Below, piece after piece: positions 43,701 through 50,940 of a DNA stretch of 64,000 nucleotides (position 1 is the first letter of the stretch; every line of letters begins with the position of its first letter). This DNA is from an uncultured Clostridia bacterium (GTDB lineage Bacteria > Bacillota > Clostridia > Oscillospirales > Ruminococcaceae), in contig CALXAM010000007.1 in NCBI GenBank assembly GCA_944386285.1, positions 20,675 to 84,674 on the forward strand, in the 5' to 3' direction. The translations under genes were made by a program, and so were the position numbers. Under the pieces are notes generated by a model. That model did not search any database. It was not told the origin of the DNA and worked only from the letters and a program-made list of their open reading frames with translations.

Positions 43701-44390
43701 GGTAAGGTTGTCTGCGACCATCTGTCGCCGAAGGATATGCTTGATAAAATGCGGTTTCTTTGTAAAGGAAAGACGGAACCTGATGCTAACCTTTGTAAAG
43801 AGTTCAACAAAGAAACTCGTGACGGCAAGGATATGAGTGAGTTTTCAAAGCTGCTCGGTGATGCTATTGCTTCTATCATAGAAGTCAAAGAAGAAAGTGA
43901 CATTGATTCCTTTTTGGGCGGCGGTCAAGTCAGTTTCCTGTCAAACGAAATTAAAGGATTAGATGATTTTGAACTTATTTGCTTTTTGGTAATTAAAGAT
44001 CAGACGAAAGTGGACGCATCAACGGAAGAATATAAACTTGTTATAGCCGGAAGCAGAGACTTTAAAGATTATTCATTACTTTCCGAAACGTTAGACAAAC
44101 ACCTGAAGAACAGAGCAAGAAATAAAGCTATTACAATCATCAGTGGAACGGCAAAGGGTGCGGATCAATTGGGTGAGCAATACGCAAAAGAAAAGGGTTA
44201 TAAGGTTGAATATTATCCGGCTGATTGGGAGCGTTACGGAAATGCAGCGGGTCCGATACGCAATACGCAAATGGCAAAAGCAGCAGATGATGTGATTGTT
44301 TTTTGGGACGGAAAATCTGCCGGAACAAGGAATATGATGGAAGCTGCCCAAAAAGAAAATATCCCCTGCACGGTTATTCGCATTGAATAG
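40764..44390 (+). CDS. SNF2-type helicase with C-terminal SLOG domain
   Basis: 1208 aa. ATG 40764 has TAGGAG at seven bases; ATG 40758 is closer. Residues 1-200 look like a phospholipase D-like region (KLSIAAACFSIYAFQELKKEL, LRFIFTSPTF), though no clear HxK motif is visible. The helicase core has SVGLGKT (Lys273), DESHNFRN (356-359), MLSATPVNN, ATDCISEGQNLQDCD and QRFGRIDRIGS. From about residue 1090 a separate SLOG/DUF2493-like domain follows: LVIAGSRDFKDY, IISGTAKGADQLGEQYAKEKG, GPIRNTQMAKAADDVIVFWDG, GTRNMMEAA. The helicase half occurs beside DUF4391 and type III restriction genes elsewhere. The SLOG fusion is unusual and suggests control by a nucleotide ligand. Confidence 0.88.
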   Translation: MELINNTSKTLRDDLAIEIHKGSKLSIAAACFSIYAFQELKKELKGIEELRFIFTSPTFTTEKAKKEKREFYIPRLNRERSLYGTEFEVKLRNELTQKAIAKECAQWIKEKVTFKSNTTGDNMMGFINLDDKNYMPVNGFTTVDLGCERGNNAYNMVQKTEAPVSTAYLELFDSLWNDNTKLQVVTDEVIDSITAAYQENSPDFIYFVTLYNIFNEFLEDISEDVLPNEATGFKNSKIWSMLYNFQKDAVLAIINKLEKFNGCILADSVGLGKTFTALAVIKYYENRNKSVLVLCPKKLTNNWNTYKDNYVNNPIASDRLRYDVLYHTDLNRTHGKSNGLDLDRLNWSAYDLVVIDESHNFRNGGKLSGEENEKENRYLRLLNRVIRKGVKTKVLMLSATPVNNRFNDLKNQLALAYEGNTDYIDEKLNTTRSIDEIFKSAQRAFNTWSKWEPQDRTTENLLKMLDFDFFEVLDSVTIARSRKHIQKYYDTTDIGTFPTRLKPISLRPQLTDLKEAINYNEIFEQLMLLSLTIYTPTHYILPSKMEKYAELYEDNKVNIGFTQANREQGIRRLTAINLMKRMESSVYSFNLTLKRIKELIENTIHTIDTYDRSSAVKLELTDISDIDEYDSDDQNGDELFTFGRKVKIDLADMDYKSWRDSLTKDAEVLELLTLMVGDITPEHDSKLQELFRVIRNKLEHPINTGNKKIIIFTAFADTAGYLYDNVSRYVKENFGLNTAMVSGTVEGKTTVPKLRNDLNTVLTCFSPISKDKQLLMPNDNTEIDFLIATDCISEGQNLQDCDYLINYDIHWNPVRIIQRFGRIDRIGSKNAYIQLVNFWPDVTLDEYIDLKAKVETRMKIVDMTATGDDNLLSDEEKTDLEYRKLQLKRLQEEVVDIEDMTTGISIMDLGLNEFRMDLLEYIKHHDDIDKTPFGLHAVVSATEDMPEGVIYVLKNRSNSVNIDNQNRLHPFYMVYISNDGKVVCDHLSPKDMLDKMRFLCKGKTEPDANLCKEFNKETRDGKDMSEFSKLLGDAIASIIEVKEESDIDSFLGGGQVSFLSNEIKGLDDFELICFLVIKDQTKVDASTEEYKLVIAGSRDFKDYSLLSETLDKHLKNRARNKAITIISGTAKGADQLGEQYAKEKGYKVEYYPADWERYGNAAGPIRNTQMAKAADDVIVFWDGKSAGTRNMMEAAQKENIPCTVIRIE

Positions 44391-44407
44391 ATAAAGGAGA
44401 AGTGAAA

Positions 44408-45007
44408 ATGCTTGGGTTGCCAAAAAATACAGAACTGAATAAGCAGCTCCCCAAAAATGCGATCTATGCAAAGTTTCAGATGAATACAGCCGCTAAAGAC
44501 CGTATGGACAAAGATATTTCCCGAATTTATATTGTAAATGAAGTTTCTGCGTCAAAGATCAATCTAAATGAAGGGACAGAGGTGAAGTCTTTCTATGTTA
44601 TGTCCGTGCTTCTGAAGACTAAGGATTATGATGAGAAGAACATCATCACTCTGTCAAAGCTGATACCGCAAAATATGGTAATGGTTTTAGAATATGAGAA
44701 TCAAGCAAAGCTTGCCGTTTTCCATACCAAACTCATGCAGACAGAGTGGTTTGAGAAAGAGGAACTGTCTCTTGAGCTGAAAGGGCTAAACCTTGATACT
44801 GTATGGGAAAATATCATTGTTCAGATAGGCGGATTGACTGTAGAACAGGGTAATTCACTTGATGAGCAGATTGTGATTGATGAACAGAGGAACAAGCTGC
44901 AAAAAGAAATAGCAAGGCTTGAAAAACTTGCTCGAACGGAAAAACAGCCGAAGAAAAAGTTTGAGCTGGTGCAGGAAATAAATAAGTTACGAAGGGTAAA
45001 ACTCTGA
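44408..45007 (+). CDS. DUF4391 protein of the type III restriction locus
   Basis: ATG 44408 follows AAAGGAG (44395-44401); 199 aa. It matches DUF4391 (LGLPKNTELNKQLPKNAIYAKF, SRIYIVNEVSASKINLNEG, IITLSKLIPQNMVMVLEYENQAKLAVFHTKLMQTEW) with a C-terminal coiled coil. DUF4391 proteins are usual partners of the preceding helicase and of type III Mod/Res genes; their biochemical role is not known to me. The last 65 bp of this gene recur, decayed, near 46886-46950 and more weakly near 48130-48150. Confidence 0.85.
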   Translation: MLGLPKNTELNKQLPKNAIYAKFQMNTAAKDRMDKDISRIYIVNEVSASKINLNEGTEVKSFYVMSVLLKTKDYDEKNIITLSKLIPQNMVMVLEYENQAKLAVFHTKLMQTEWFEKEELSLELKGLNLDTVWENIIVQIGGLTVEQGNSLDEQIVIDEQRNKLQKEIARLEKLARTEKQPKKKFELVQEINKLRRVKL

Positions 45008-45008
45008 T

Positions 45009-45815
45009 ATGAAAAAAATACATTTTGTTTTTATTGCGATTAGTGTATTGAGCCTTCCTATTATTGTGAGTGGTGTTGTATATCTCCTTTTGTCAAAAAA
45101 TATTTTTGATAATCCGGATTTTTGGTATGGATATATGGCATATTTCGGAACTGCCTGTTTGGCTATTGTATCATTATGGCAAAATGAAAATGCAAATAAA
45201 ATAAATAATAGATTGAATAAATTACAAGAAAATGAATTTACACCAACTTTGCTAATCACTGGATTTCTCGGTATATCTAATCTTAAAGTAACCTTTAACG
45301 ACCTAAAGAATAAAAATGATATTTTTATAACTGAAATGCGAAGTAAAGACGATGACATTAAATTAGGATATGCGGTTTGTCTAATAGATAATGATTTTAG
45401 TCAAGATACTTCTTGCATTCCACGCATATATGAAATTCACTTAAAAAGTGTTAACAAATCCTTGATAACAGAGATGGAAATAAAAAACATATCTTTTAGA
45501 GGAGGAAATTTTCAAAAAGACTATTCAATTAACCGAAATATAGATGTTTCTATAAATAATAATGATGAATTCATATTGTTTATTTATCATTTTTCCGATA
45601 CCTATAAAGATACTAAGAATAAAGCCCTATTTTCATTGTGTAGAAAAATGAAATTTAAAATACAGATACATACTTCTTTAAATAAAGTTTTTGAAGAGAA
45701 CATTAGTGTTGATAAGCACTTTATAGAAAAAGGTTTTAAAGAGTATCCTGAAGGAAATATAGAACTTATGATATCATCATCATTTGAAATAAAGGAAATT
45801 TCGAAAGACAAATAA
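45009..45815 (+). CDS. Two-span membrane protein of the defence island
   Basis: 268 aa, AT-rich, starting one base after the DUF4391 stop (TGATATG). Two N-terminal helices (FVFIAISVLSLPIIVSGVVYLLL and YGYMAYFGTACLAIVSLW) form a hairpin. The C-terminal 200 residues are probably cytoplasmic and beta-rich (FTPTLLITGFLGISNLKVTF, IYEIHLKSVNKSL, FILFIYHFSDTY). I recognise no family. It precedes the TIR gene in the same cassette, and so could be a membrane effector or an anchor for TIR signalling; this is inference. Confidence 0.7.
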   Translation: MKKIHFVFIAISVLSLPIIVSGVVYLLLSKNIFDNPDFWYGYMAYFGTACLAIVSLWQNENANKINNRLNKLQENEFTPTLLITGFLGISNLKVTFNDLKNKNDIFITEMRSKDDDIKLGYAVCLIDNDFSQDTSCIPRIYEIHLKSVNKSLITEMEIKNISFRGGNFQKDYSINRNIDVSINNNDEFILFIYHFSDTYKDTKNKALFSLCRKMKFKIQIHTSLNKVFEENISVDKHFIEKGFKEYPEGNIELMISSSFEIKEISKDK

Positions 45816-45899
45816 GGTTTTATAATCAAAAATAACTATTTAAAAAGAATTACTAAACTATATTTTATAAGGTTTAAAATTTAGAAATGGGGGAATATA

Positions 45900-46763
45900 A
45901 TGTCAGTTGATCAATGCCAACGAATTGTTAATACACTTGATAAAGAAATCACTGATCTTGAAAAAAAGAAAGCGGCAAAAGATAAAGAAATTGCTTCTTT
46001 ACAAGGTAAAGTCAACACAACTAATAAAAGTATTACAAAAAACACATCTCCATCTATGCTCAGTAGCAAGTTAAGACAAATTACCGGCTGGGAAACGGAC
46101 ATAGCTAAGAAATCGAAAGAGAGTGCTGATTTGTCTGCAAAAATAGCAGATAAAAGAAAGAAGCGTTCTGAAGCGTACCTTAAACTACAAAAAGCTCAGC
46201 AAGATGAACAGAAAAAATCTGATAAGCAAACAGCTAAGATGATTAAGGATTATGAAAATCGTATTAATGAGCTTCAGAGACAGGCTATACAGCAAATCAT
46301 ACAACCTCAACTACATTACATAAGTCAGAAGGATGAAGAATATGATGTATTCATATCTCATGCATGGGAAGATAAAGAGGACTTTGTTGACGAACTCGTA
46401 ACCGAGATGCGTAGGCTTGGTATTAAAGTTTGGTATGATACCGACAGACTAAAATGGGGCGACTCAATGCGTGAGAAGATTGACAAAGGATTAAGCAAAT
46501 CTCGTTATGGTGTTGTGGTGCTTTCGCCTGATTATATTCGTGAGGATAAATATTGGACAAAATCCGAGCTTAATGGACTATTCCAAGTAGAAACAATCAA
46601 CGGAAAGACTATTCTTCCTATATGGCATAAGCTAACAAAAAAACAAGTTACGGAATATAGCCCAATAATTGCGGATAGAAAAGCGTTAACGACATCTGAT
46701 TATACAGCGGAAGAAATGGCTAATACATTGAAAGAGTTATTTTTTGATATAGAGGGAAAATAA
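45900..46763 (+). CDS. Coiled-coil TIR-domain protein (probable NADase)
   Basis: 287 aa. Residues 1-140 form a charged coiled coil (NTLDKEITDLEKKKAAKDKEI, KKRSEAYLKLQKAQQDEQKK). Residues about 147-283 are a TIR domain: EYDVFISHAWEDKEDFV at strand A, KVWYDTDRLKWGDSMREKIDKGLSKSRYGVVVLSPDYI, then KYWTKSELNGLF with the catalytic-type Glu223. Bacterial TIR domains cleave NAD+ or make cyclic ADP-ribose signals on infection. GGGGGAA lies before the ATG, 84 bp of AT-rich DNA separates it from the membrane protein gene, and its stop lies directly at the first decayed mod start. Confidence 0.92.
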   Translation: MSVDQCQRIVNTLDKEITDLEKKKAAKDKEIASLQGKVNTTNKSITKNTSPSMLSSKLRQITGWETDIAKKSKESADLSAKIADKRKKRSEAYLKLQKAQQDEQKKSDKQTAKMIKDYENRINELQRQAIQQIIQPQLHYISQKDEEYDVFISHAWEDKEDFVDELVTEMRRLGIKVWYDTDRLKWGDSMREKIDKGLSKSRYGVVVLSPDYIREDKYWTKSELNGLFQVETINGKTILPIWHKLTKKQVTEYSPIIADRKALTTSDYTAEEMANTLKELFFDIEGK

Positions 46764-46764
46764 A

Positions 46765-46950
46765 TTGGACAAACTCAAAATGCAAATGGCAAATAAAGCT
46801 GTCGTAAACTTTAGAAATAGGCAGAAATGTTACCAAATGCTGTGAGTGAAATGATTAGTGAAGGTTTGATAAAAACGAAAGAGTCGAAAACAGCCGAAGA
46901 AGAAGTTCGAGCTGGTGCAGAAAATAAATACGTTGAAGGTGAAATTAAAA
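46765..46950 (+). pseudogene. Junction relic 1: decayed mod 5' end fused to decayed DUF4391 3' end
   Basis: From TTG 46765 the sequence follows the start of mod (ATG 48701): LDKLKMQMANKA against MEKLKMQTANKA, then after a frameshift AEMLPNAVSEMISEG against AEMFPNAVTETIDENG. From about 46886 it follows the last part of DUF4391: 15 bases (46887-46901) equal 44941-44955, and the GAGCTGGTGCAG stretch is kept. The order mod head, then DUF4391 tail is the reverse of the operon order. That is what a tandem array of DUF4391-cassette-mod units would leave after decay. Confidence 0.85.
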
Positions 46951-46951
46951 A

Positions 46952-48031
46952 ATGCAAATTGACAAAAAAGAAAATCTGAAAATAAGTGAAGAGTTCGTAC
47001 CATTTTATGATTTTCTTAATTATTGTCGTGCTTGTTTTTTGAGTATAATTGAATATGTAGATAAAAACCATCTTTCTGACGAACCTATTAATTATAAATC
47101 AGACAAAGATAGAGTGATTTTTGAAGATGTTTGTAAAGATAAAGATGCAGAACAGTGGCTGATCGATAACGGATATAAAGATGTTGTTTTTAATTTCTAT
47201 TTTAAGCACTTATTTTTCTCTCTTCTTGTTGATTTTTGCAATTACTATAACGCTTCTATTGATATGGCTTTTAACGGAAATATTTATGTTGCTTGGGCAT
47301 TGTTGCGTAAACCACTTCAGGAAACGTTGGCATATATTGAATGGTTATACGTTGATAAGGACGAGCTACTTAAATTGATGATTGAAAGTAATGATGTAAA
47401 AAGTTATGAGATAATGAACAAGAAAAATAAAATAAAAATAAAGGAGCATATTGATAAAATTCAAAACTGCAAGTCGACAGAAATATTAGATATATATGAT
47501 TTTCGATATAGCTATGACAAAGAGTTAACACTAAACGGAATTCTTCAAGCAGCAAATCATCTAATTACAACAAGACCTGTATTGAAAACTTCTCCGTCTG
47601 GATTAAATTTTATATTCCAAAATGGTGAAAGAATTTACAGAGATACTGGGTTTTATTACACAGCCATTTCTTATGTTATGACGTACACAATGGATGTTAT
47701 TATGAAAATATTTGCAGATATTGCTGATTTAAGTGAATATACTCGTGCAATGAATTCTTTAAATTTAAAACTAAAAGAATTGCATACAATGTCCGATCAA
47801 ATAGATTATAAAAAAGCCAAAGAATTATTGGAATTAGACCTGATACCTGTTTATTGCCCGGTATGTGGCCAGTCAAACAGTAGTGATGAAATGTGGATAA
47901 AATTTGCATATAGTCATTTTGAATGTAGTAAATGCCATAACAAAATAAACACGTATCAATATTTGTTTGATTTTGAGGACATTACGTTTGTAAATGAAAA
48001 TCATAAGGATCATAATAATGGACAAGTTTAA
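46952..48031 (+). CDS. Unrecognised helical protein with C-terminal zinc ribbon
   Basis: 359 aa, AT-rich, starting right at the end of relic 1. It is mainly helical with several aromatic-rich segments (FYFKHLFFSLLVDFCNYYNASIDMAF, WALLRKPLQETLAYIEWLYVDKDEL), perhaps HEPN- or DUF5677-like, though I cannot confirm that. Near the C-terminus CPVCGQSN and CSKCHNK form a zinc ribbon. The final codons (NNGQV) lie inside the second decayed mod start. The position in a cassette between DUF4391 and mod sequences points to an accessory defence effector. Confidence 0.7.
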   Translation: MQIDKKENLKISEEFVPFYDFLNYCRACFLSIIEYVDKNHLSDEPINYKSDKDRVIFEDVCKDKDAEQWLIDNGYKDVVFNFYFKHLFFSLLVDFCNYYNASIDMAFNGNIYVAWALLRKPLQETLAYIEWLYVDKDELLKLMIESNDVKSYEIMNKKNKIKIKEHIDKIQNCKSTEILDIYDFRYSYDKELTLNGILQAANHLITTRPVLKTSPSGLNFIFQNGERIYRDTGFYYTAISYVMTYTMDVIMKIFADIADLSEYTRAMNSLNLKLKELHTMSDQIDYKKAKELLELDLIPVYCPVCGQSNSSDEMWIKFAYSHFECSKCHNKINTYQYLFDFEDITFVNENHKDHNNGQV

Positions 48032-48165
48032 AATTTAAACAGCAAATAAGGCTGTCTAAAACTTAAAAAACCGGCAGAGATATCACGGAATATCTTAACC
48101 AAAATGATTTGTGAAAGTTTGAAAAACCTGATCGAGCAGAGAATAAATTAAAGGAAATGTTTGAA
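48018..48165 (+). pseudogene. Junction relic 2: second decayed mod 5' end with DUF4391-like tail
   Basis: From ATG 48018 (ATGGACAAGTTTAAA) the bases follow the mod start closely for about 85 bp (AACAGCAAATAA is kept; AACTTAAAAAACCGGCAGAGAT against AACTTTAAAAAACTGGCGGAGAT), but stop codons have appeared. A weaker match to relic 1 and the DUF4391 tail follows (ATGATTTGTGAAAGTTTGA; GATCGAGCAGAGAATAAATTA). The relic overlaps the end of the upstream gene and precedes the next cassette gene. Confidence 0.75.
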
Positions 48166-48216
48166 AAAGCATTGAGAAATTGTAGTAAAAAAATTTGGAA
48201 TGAATAGGAGAAAATA

Positions 48217-48732
48217 ATGGAAATCTTAAATATAATAGCACTTATCTTTGTGCCAATTTTCGCAGTTGTCGTTGGACAAAAATTACAACAACGAGCCCAG
48301 AAGCGAAATGATAAAATGCAGATATTCAAAACATTGATGACAAGCCGAATTTTTGGATGGACAAACGAAAGTGTTCAAGCTATGAATCTAATTGATATTG
48401 TTTTTGCAGATGATAAAGCTGTACGGAAACAATGGAAAATTTGTTTTGATAAAATGTGTGTGGAGAATCCGACCGAAACGGAATTATCTAAAATCAAAAC
48501 TGAAAGAGAAAAGCTTTTGGAAACAATGGCAAAGTCGTTAGGCTACAAAGATATTATTACATGGGAATCTATACAAAATCCATATATACCAAAAGGTATG
48601 GCAGAGTTAATGGAACAACAGCAAGCATATCAAAAGAATCAATCTATACTCATGGAGCAAATGAAAAATATGATGCAGACAAGCAGAAAGGAAGAAACAA
48701 ATGGAGAAGCTCAAAATGCAAACAGCAAATAA
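48217..48732 (+). CDS. DUF6680-like membrane-anchored protein
   Basis: 171 aa with one N-terminal membrane helix (NIIALIFVPIFAVVVGQKLQQ) and a cytoplasmic part with RNDKMQIFKTLMTSRIFGWTNESVQAMNLIDIVFADDKAVRKQW, a pattern I associate with DUF6680. GGAGAAAATA lies before ATG 48217. Its last 32 bases are the intact start of mod read in another frame (TNGEAQNANSK), so it is coupled to mod. Found here as the third cassette between DUF4391-type and mod sequences. Confidence 0.7.
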   Translation: MEILNIIALIFVPIFAVVVGQKLQQRAQKRNDKMQIFKTLMTSRIFGWTNESVQAMNLIDIVFADDKAVRKQWKICFDKMCVENPTETELSKIKTEREKLLETMAKSLGYKDIITWESIQNPYIPKGMAELMEQQQAYQKNQSILMEQMKNMMQTSRKEETNGEAQNANSK

Positions 48733-50599
48733 AGCGGATGAAAACTTTAAAAAACTGGCGGAGATGTTCCCGAACGCCGTAACCGAAACAATAGACGAAA
48801 ACGGCGAAGTAGTTCGTGCGATTGATAAAGATGTGCTGATGCAGGAAATCAACACAAAGGTAGTTGACGGTAACGAGGAACGCTACCAGTTTACTTGGCC
48901 GGACAAGAAGAAGTCTGTCCTGCTTGCAAATGCGCCGATCAATAAAACCCTCCGCCCTTGCAGAGAAGAAAGCGTTGACTTTGACAATACCGAAAACCTC
49001 TATATCGAGGGCGACAATCTGGAAGTGCTGAAACTCTTGCAGGAAACCTATTTGGGCAAAATCAAAATGATTTACATAGATCCTCCCTACAACACCGGCA
49101 ACGATTTTGTGTACGAAGATGATTTTGCGCAAAGCGCAGAGGAATACCTTGCAAACAGCGGACAGTTTGATGATGAGGGCAACCGCCTTGTAAAAAACCT
49201 CGACAGCAACGGTCGCTTTCACACAGATTGGCTGAACATGATTTATCCACGCTTAAGGCTTGCAAAAACACTTCTTTCTGAAGCTGGATTGATATTCATT
49301 TCAATAGACGAAAACGAAGTCGAAAATCTTAAAAAAATGTGTAATGAAGTGTTTGGAGAAAGTAATTTTCTTACTTGCGTAACTCGTGCGACGGGAACCC
49401 CGACAGGCGGCGGTTTCGACGGACTTGTGAATGAATTAGATTATATGTTGATTTATGCAAAAAACTCCGTTGAAGCAACTATAAATGGATTGGAAATGAG
49501 TCAGGAAGATTCAAAGATATATGACCAAGTAGATGAGCAGGGGCGGTATTTAATTAGACCATTACGTCGTACAGGTGGAGAAGATAGAAGAGAAGATAGA
49601 CCAACGATGTACTTTCCTATAATTGCACCTGATGGGACGGAAGTCTATCCACTTGGTCCTACAGGCTATGAAAGTAGATGGATTTGTTCTCCTGATACAG
49701 CCCGGAAACTTGCCGAGAATAATATGCTAGCATGGAAACAAGTGAAGAAAGATGGAGAAACAAAATGGCAAGTATATCAAAAATTCTATTTGGAAAACAG
49801 AAAAAAAGCACCCGGAAATTTGTGGACAGATGTTGAGGGGAATAAAAAAGCAACAAGAGATGTCAGAGAAATATTTGATAGTAATAAGATTTTCGATTTT
49901 CCTAAGCCTGTAGGATTACTAAAAAAGGCTATCTCTATCGGTGCTGATAATGACTCAATTATTATGGACTTTTTTTCCGGTTCAGCGACTACGGCACAAG
50001 CTGTGATTCAACTTAACGCAGAAGATGGCGGAAACAGAAAGTTCGTAATGGTACAATTACCTGAAATTCCAGATGAAAAATCAGAAGCATACAAAGCGGG
50101 TTACAAAAACATCTGCGAGATCGGCAAAGAGCGTATTCGTCGTGCCGGAGCAAAAATTAAGGAAGAAAGTCCGTTGACTACCCAGAACCTTGATACAGGT
50201 TTTCGTGTTCTCAAATGCGACAGTACGAATATGAAAGATGTCTACTACAACCCGGATGAATATGAAGCCGACCTTTTCAGTATTCTTTCAGATAATATCA
50301 AAGAGGACAGAACACCGGAGGACTTGTTGTTCCAAGTGATGCTTGATTTGGGCATTTTGCTTTCAAGCAAGATTGAAGAAACAGTGATGGACGGCAAGAA
50401 AGTTTTCAGTGTTGCCGACGGCTTCCTGATCGCCTGCTTTGATGAGAATGTGACGGAAGAAACCATTACCACTATCGCAAAACAAAAACCTTATTACTTT
50501 GTTATGCGTGACAGCTCTATGGCTAACGACAGCGTGGCTACAAACTTCGAGCAGATTTTCGCTACATACAGCCCGGAGACAGTTAGGAAGGTGCTGTGA
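48701..50599 (+). CDS. Type III restriction-modification methyltransferase (Mod)
   Basis: 632 aa. Motif IV DPPYNTGNDFVYEDDF begins at Asp127, and motif I DFFSGSATTAQAV follows at about 423, the beta-class order of type III Mod enzymes. The region between (SIDENEVENLKKMCNEVFG to the second motif) is the target-recognition part and is less usual in base use than its flanks, as expected for a swappable domain. It modifies adenine in an asymmetric site and gives Res its specificity. The ribosome site AAAGGAAG lies in the DUF6680 gene. It is followed by a small gene instead of directly by res. Confidence 0.94.
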   Translation: MEKLKMQTANKADENFKKLAEMFPNAVTETIDENGEVVRAIDKDVLMQEINTKVVDGNEERYQFTWPDKKKSVLLANAPINKTLRPCREESVDFDNTENLYIEGDNLEVLKLLQETYLGKIKMIYIDPPYNTGNDFVYEDDFAQSAEEYLANSGQFDDEGNRLVKNLDSNGRFHTDWLNMIYPRLRLAKTLLSEAGLIFISIDENEVENLKKMCNEVFGESNFLTCVTRATGTPTGGGFDGLVNELDYMLIYAKNSVEATINGLEMSQEDSKIYDQVDEQGRYLIRPLRRTGGEDRREDRPTMYFPIIAPDGTEVYPLGPTGYESRWICSPDTARKLAENNMLAWKQVKKDGETKWQVYQKFYLENRKKAPGNLWTDVEGNKKATRDVREIFDSNKIFDFPKPVGLLKKAISIGADNDSIIMDFFSGSATTAQAVIQLNAEDGGNRKFVMVQLPEIPDEKSEAYKAGYKNICEIGKERIRRAGAKIKEESPLTTQNLDTGFRVLKCDSTNMKDVYYNPDEYEADLFSILSDNIKEDRTPEDLLFQVMLDLGILLSSKIEETVMDGKKVFSVADGFLIACFDENVTEETITTIAKQKPYYFVMRDSSMANDSVATNFEQIFATYSPETVRKVL

Positions 50600-50601
50600 T
50601 T

Positions 50602-50940
50602 ATGTGTGAAGATTTCTCTAAGTTTGATTTGAGTAAAATAAAAATACCAAGTATCGTAACAAATCCGCCAATACCTCCTATGATACAAAAACAAATTGCA
50701 GAAGATGAGCGCAAGGAACAAGAATTTAATCTATTAGTAGAGCAAAACAATCAGTTAAAAGCGAATTTTGAAAAGCTTGAAGAACTTTGCAATTTGAAAG
50801 ATACCGAATTGAAAGAAGCTAAGCAAGGTGAAAAAAAAGCAAAAGTTTATAATATGGTAATGATGATTATTACAATCATTTCTATGCTGGTTGCTGTTGC
50901 CGCTTGGTTGCTTCCGAATGTGTTGGGAGGTGGAGTTTAA
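50602..50940 (+). CDS. Tail-anchored coiled-coil protein between mod and res
   Basis: 112 aa from ATG 50602, two bases after the mod stop and ending exactly one base before the res ATG. A Pro-rich start (SIVTNPPIPPMIQKQI) is followed by a coiled coil (EFNLLVEQNNQLKANFEKLEELCNLKDTELKEAKQGEKKAK) and one C-terminal membrane helix (MVMMIITIISMLVAVAAWLLPNVL). Such a gene is not part of standard mod-res pairs. It could tether the complex to the membrane. No family recognised. Confidence 0.75.
   Translation: MCEDFSKFDLSKIKIPSIVTNPPIPPMIQKQIAEDERKEQEFNLLVEQNNQLKANFEKLEELCNLKDTELKEAKQGEKKAKVYNMVMMIITIISMLVAVAAWLLPNVLGGGV

Noticed and set aside
45816..45899. TATAAT-like bases at 45821 before the TIR gene as a separate promoter
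   Set aside because: No -35 at suitable spacing in very AT-rich DNA; a private TIR promoter cannot be supported.
46811..47071. Minus-strand ORF similar to another at 44814-45023
   Set aside because: The similarity is real but results from the duplicated DUF4391 tail on the + strand, not from a minus-strand gene.
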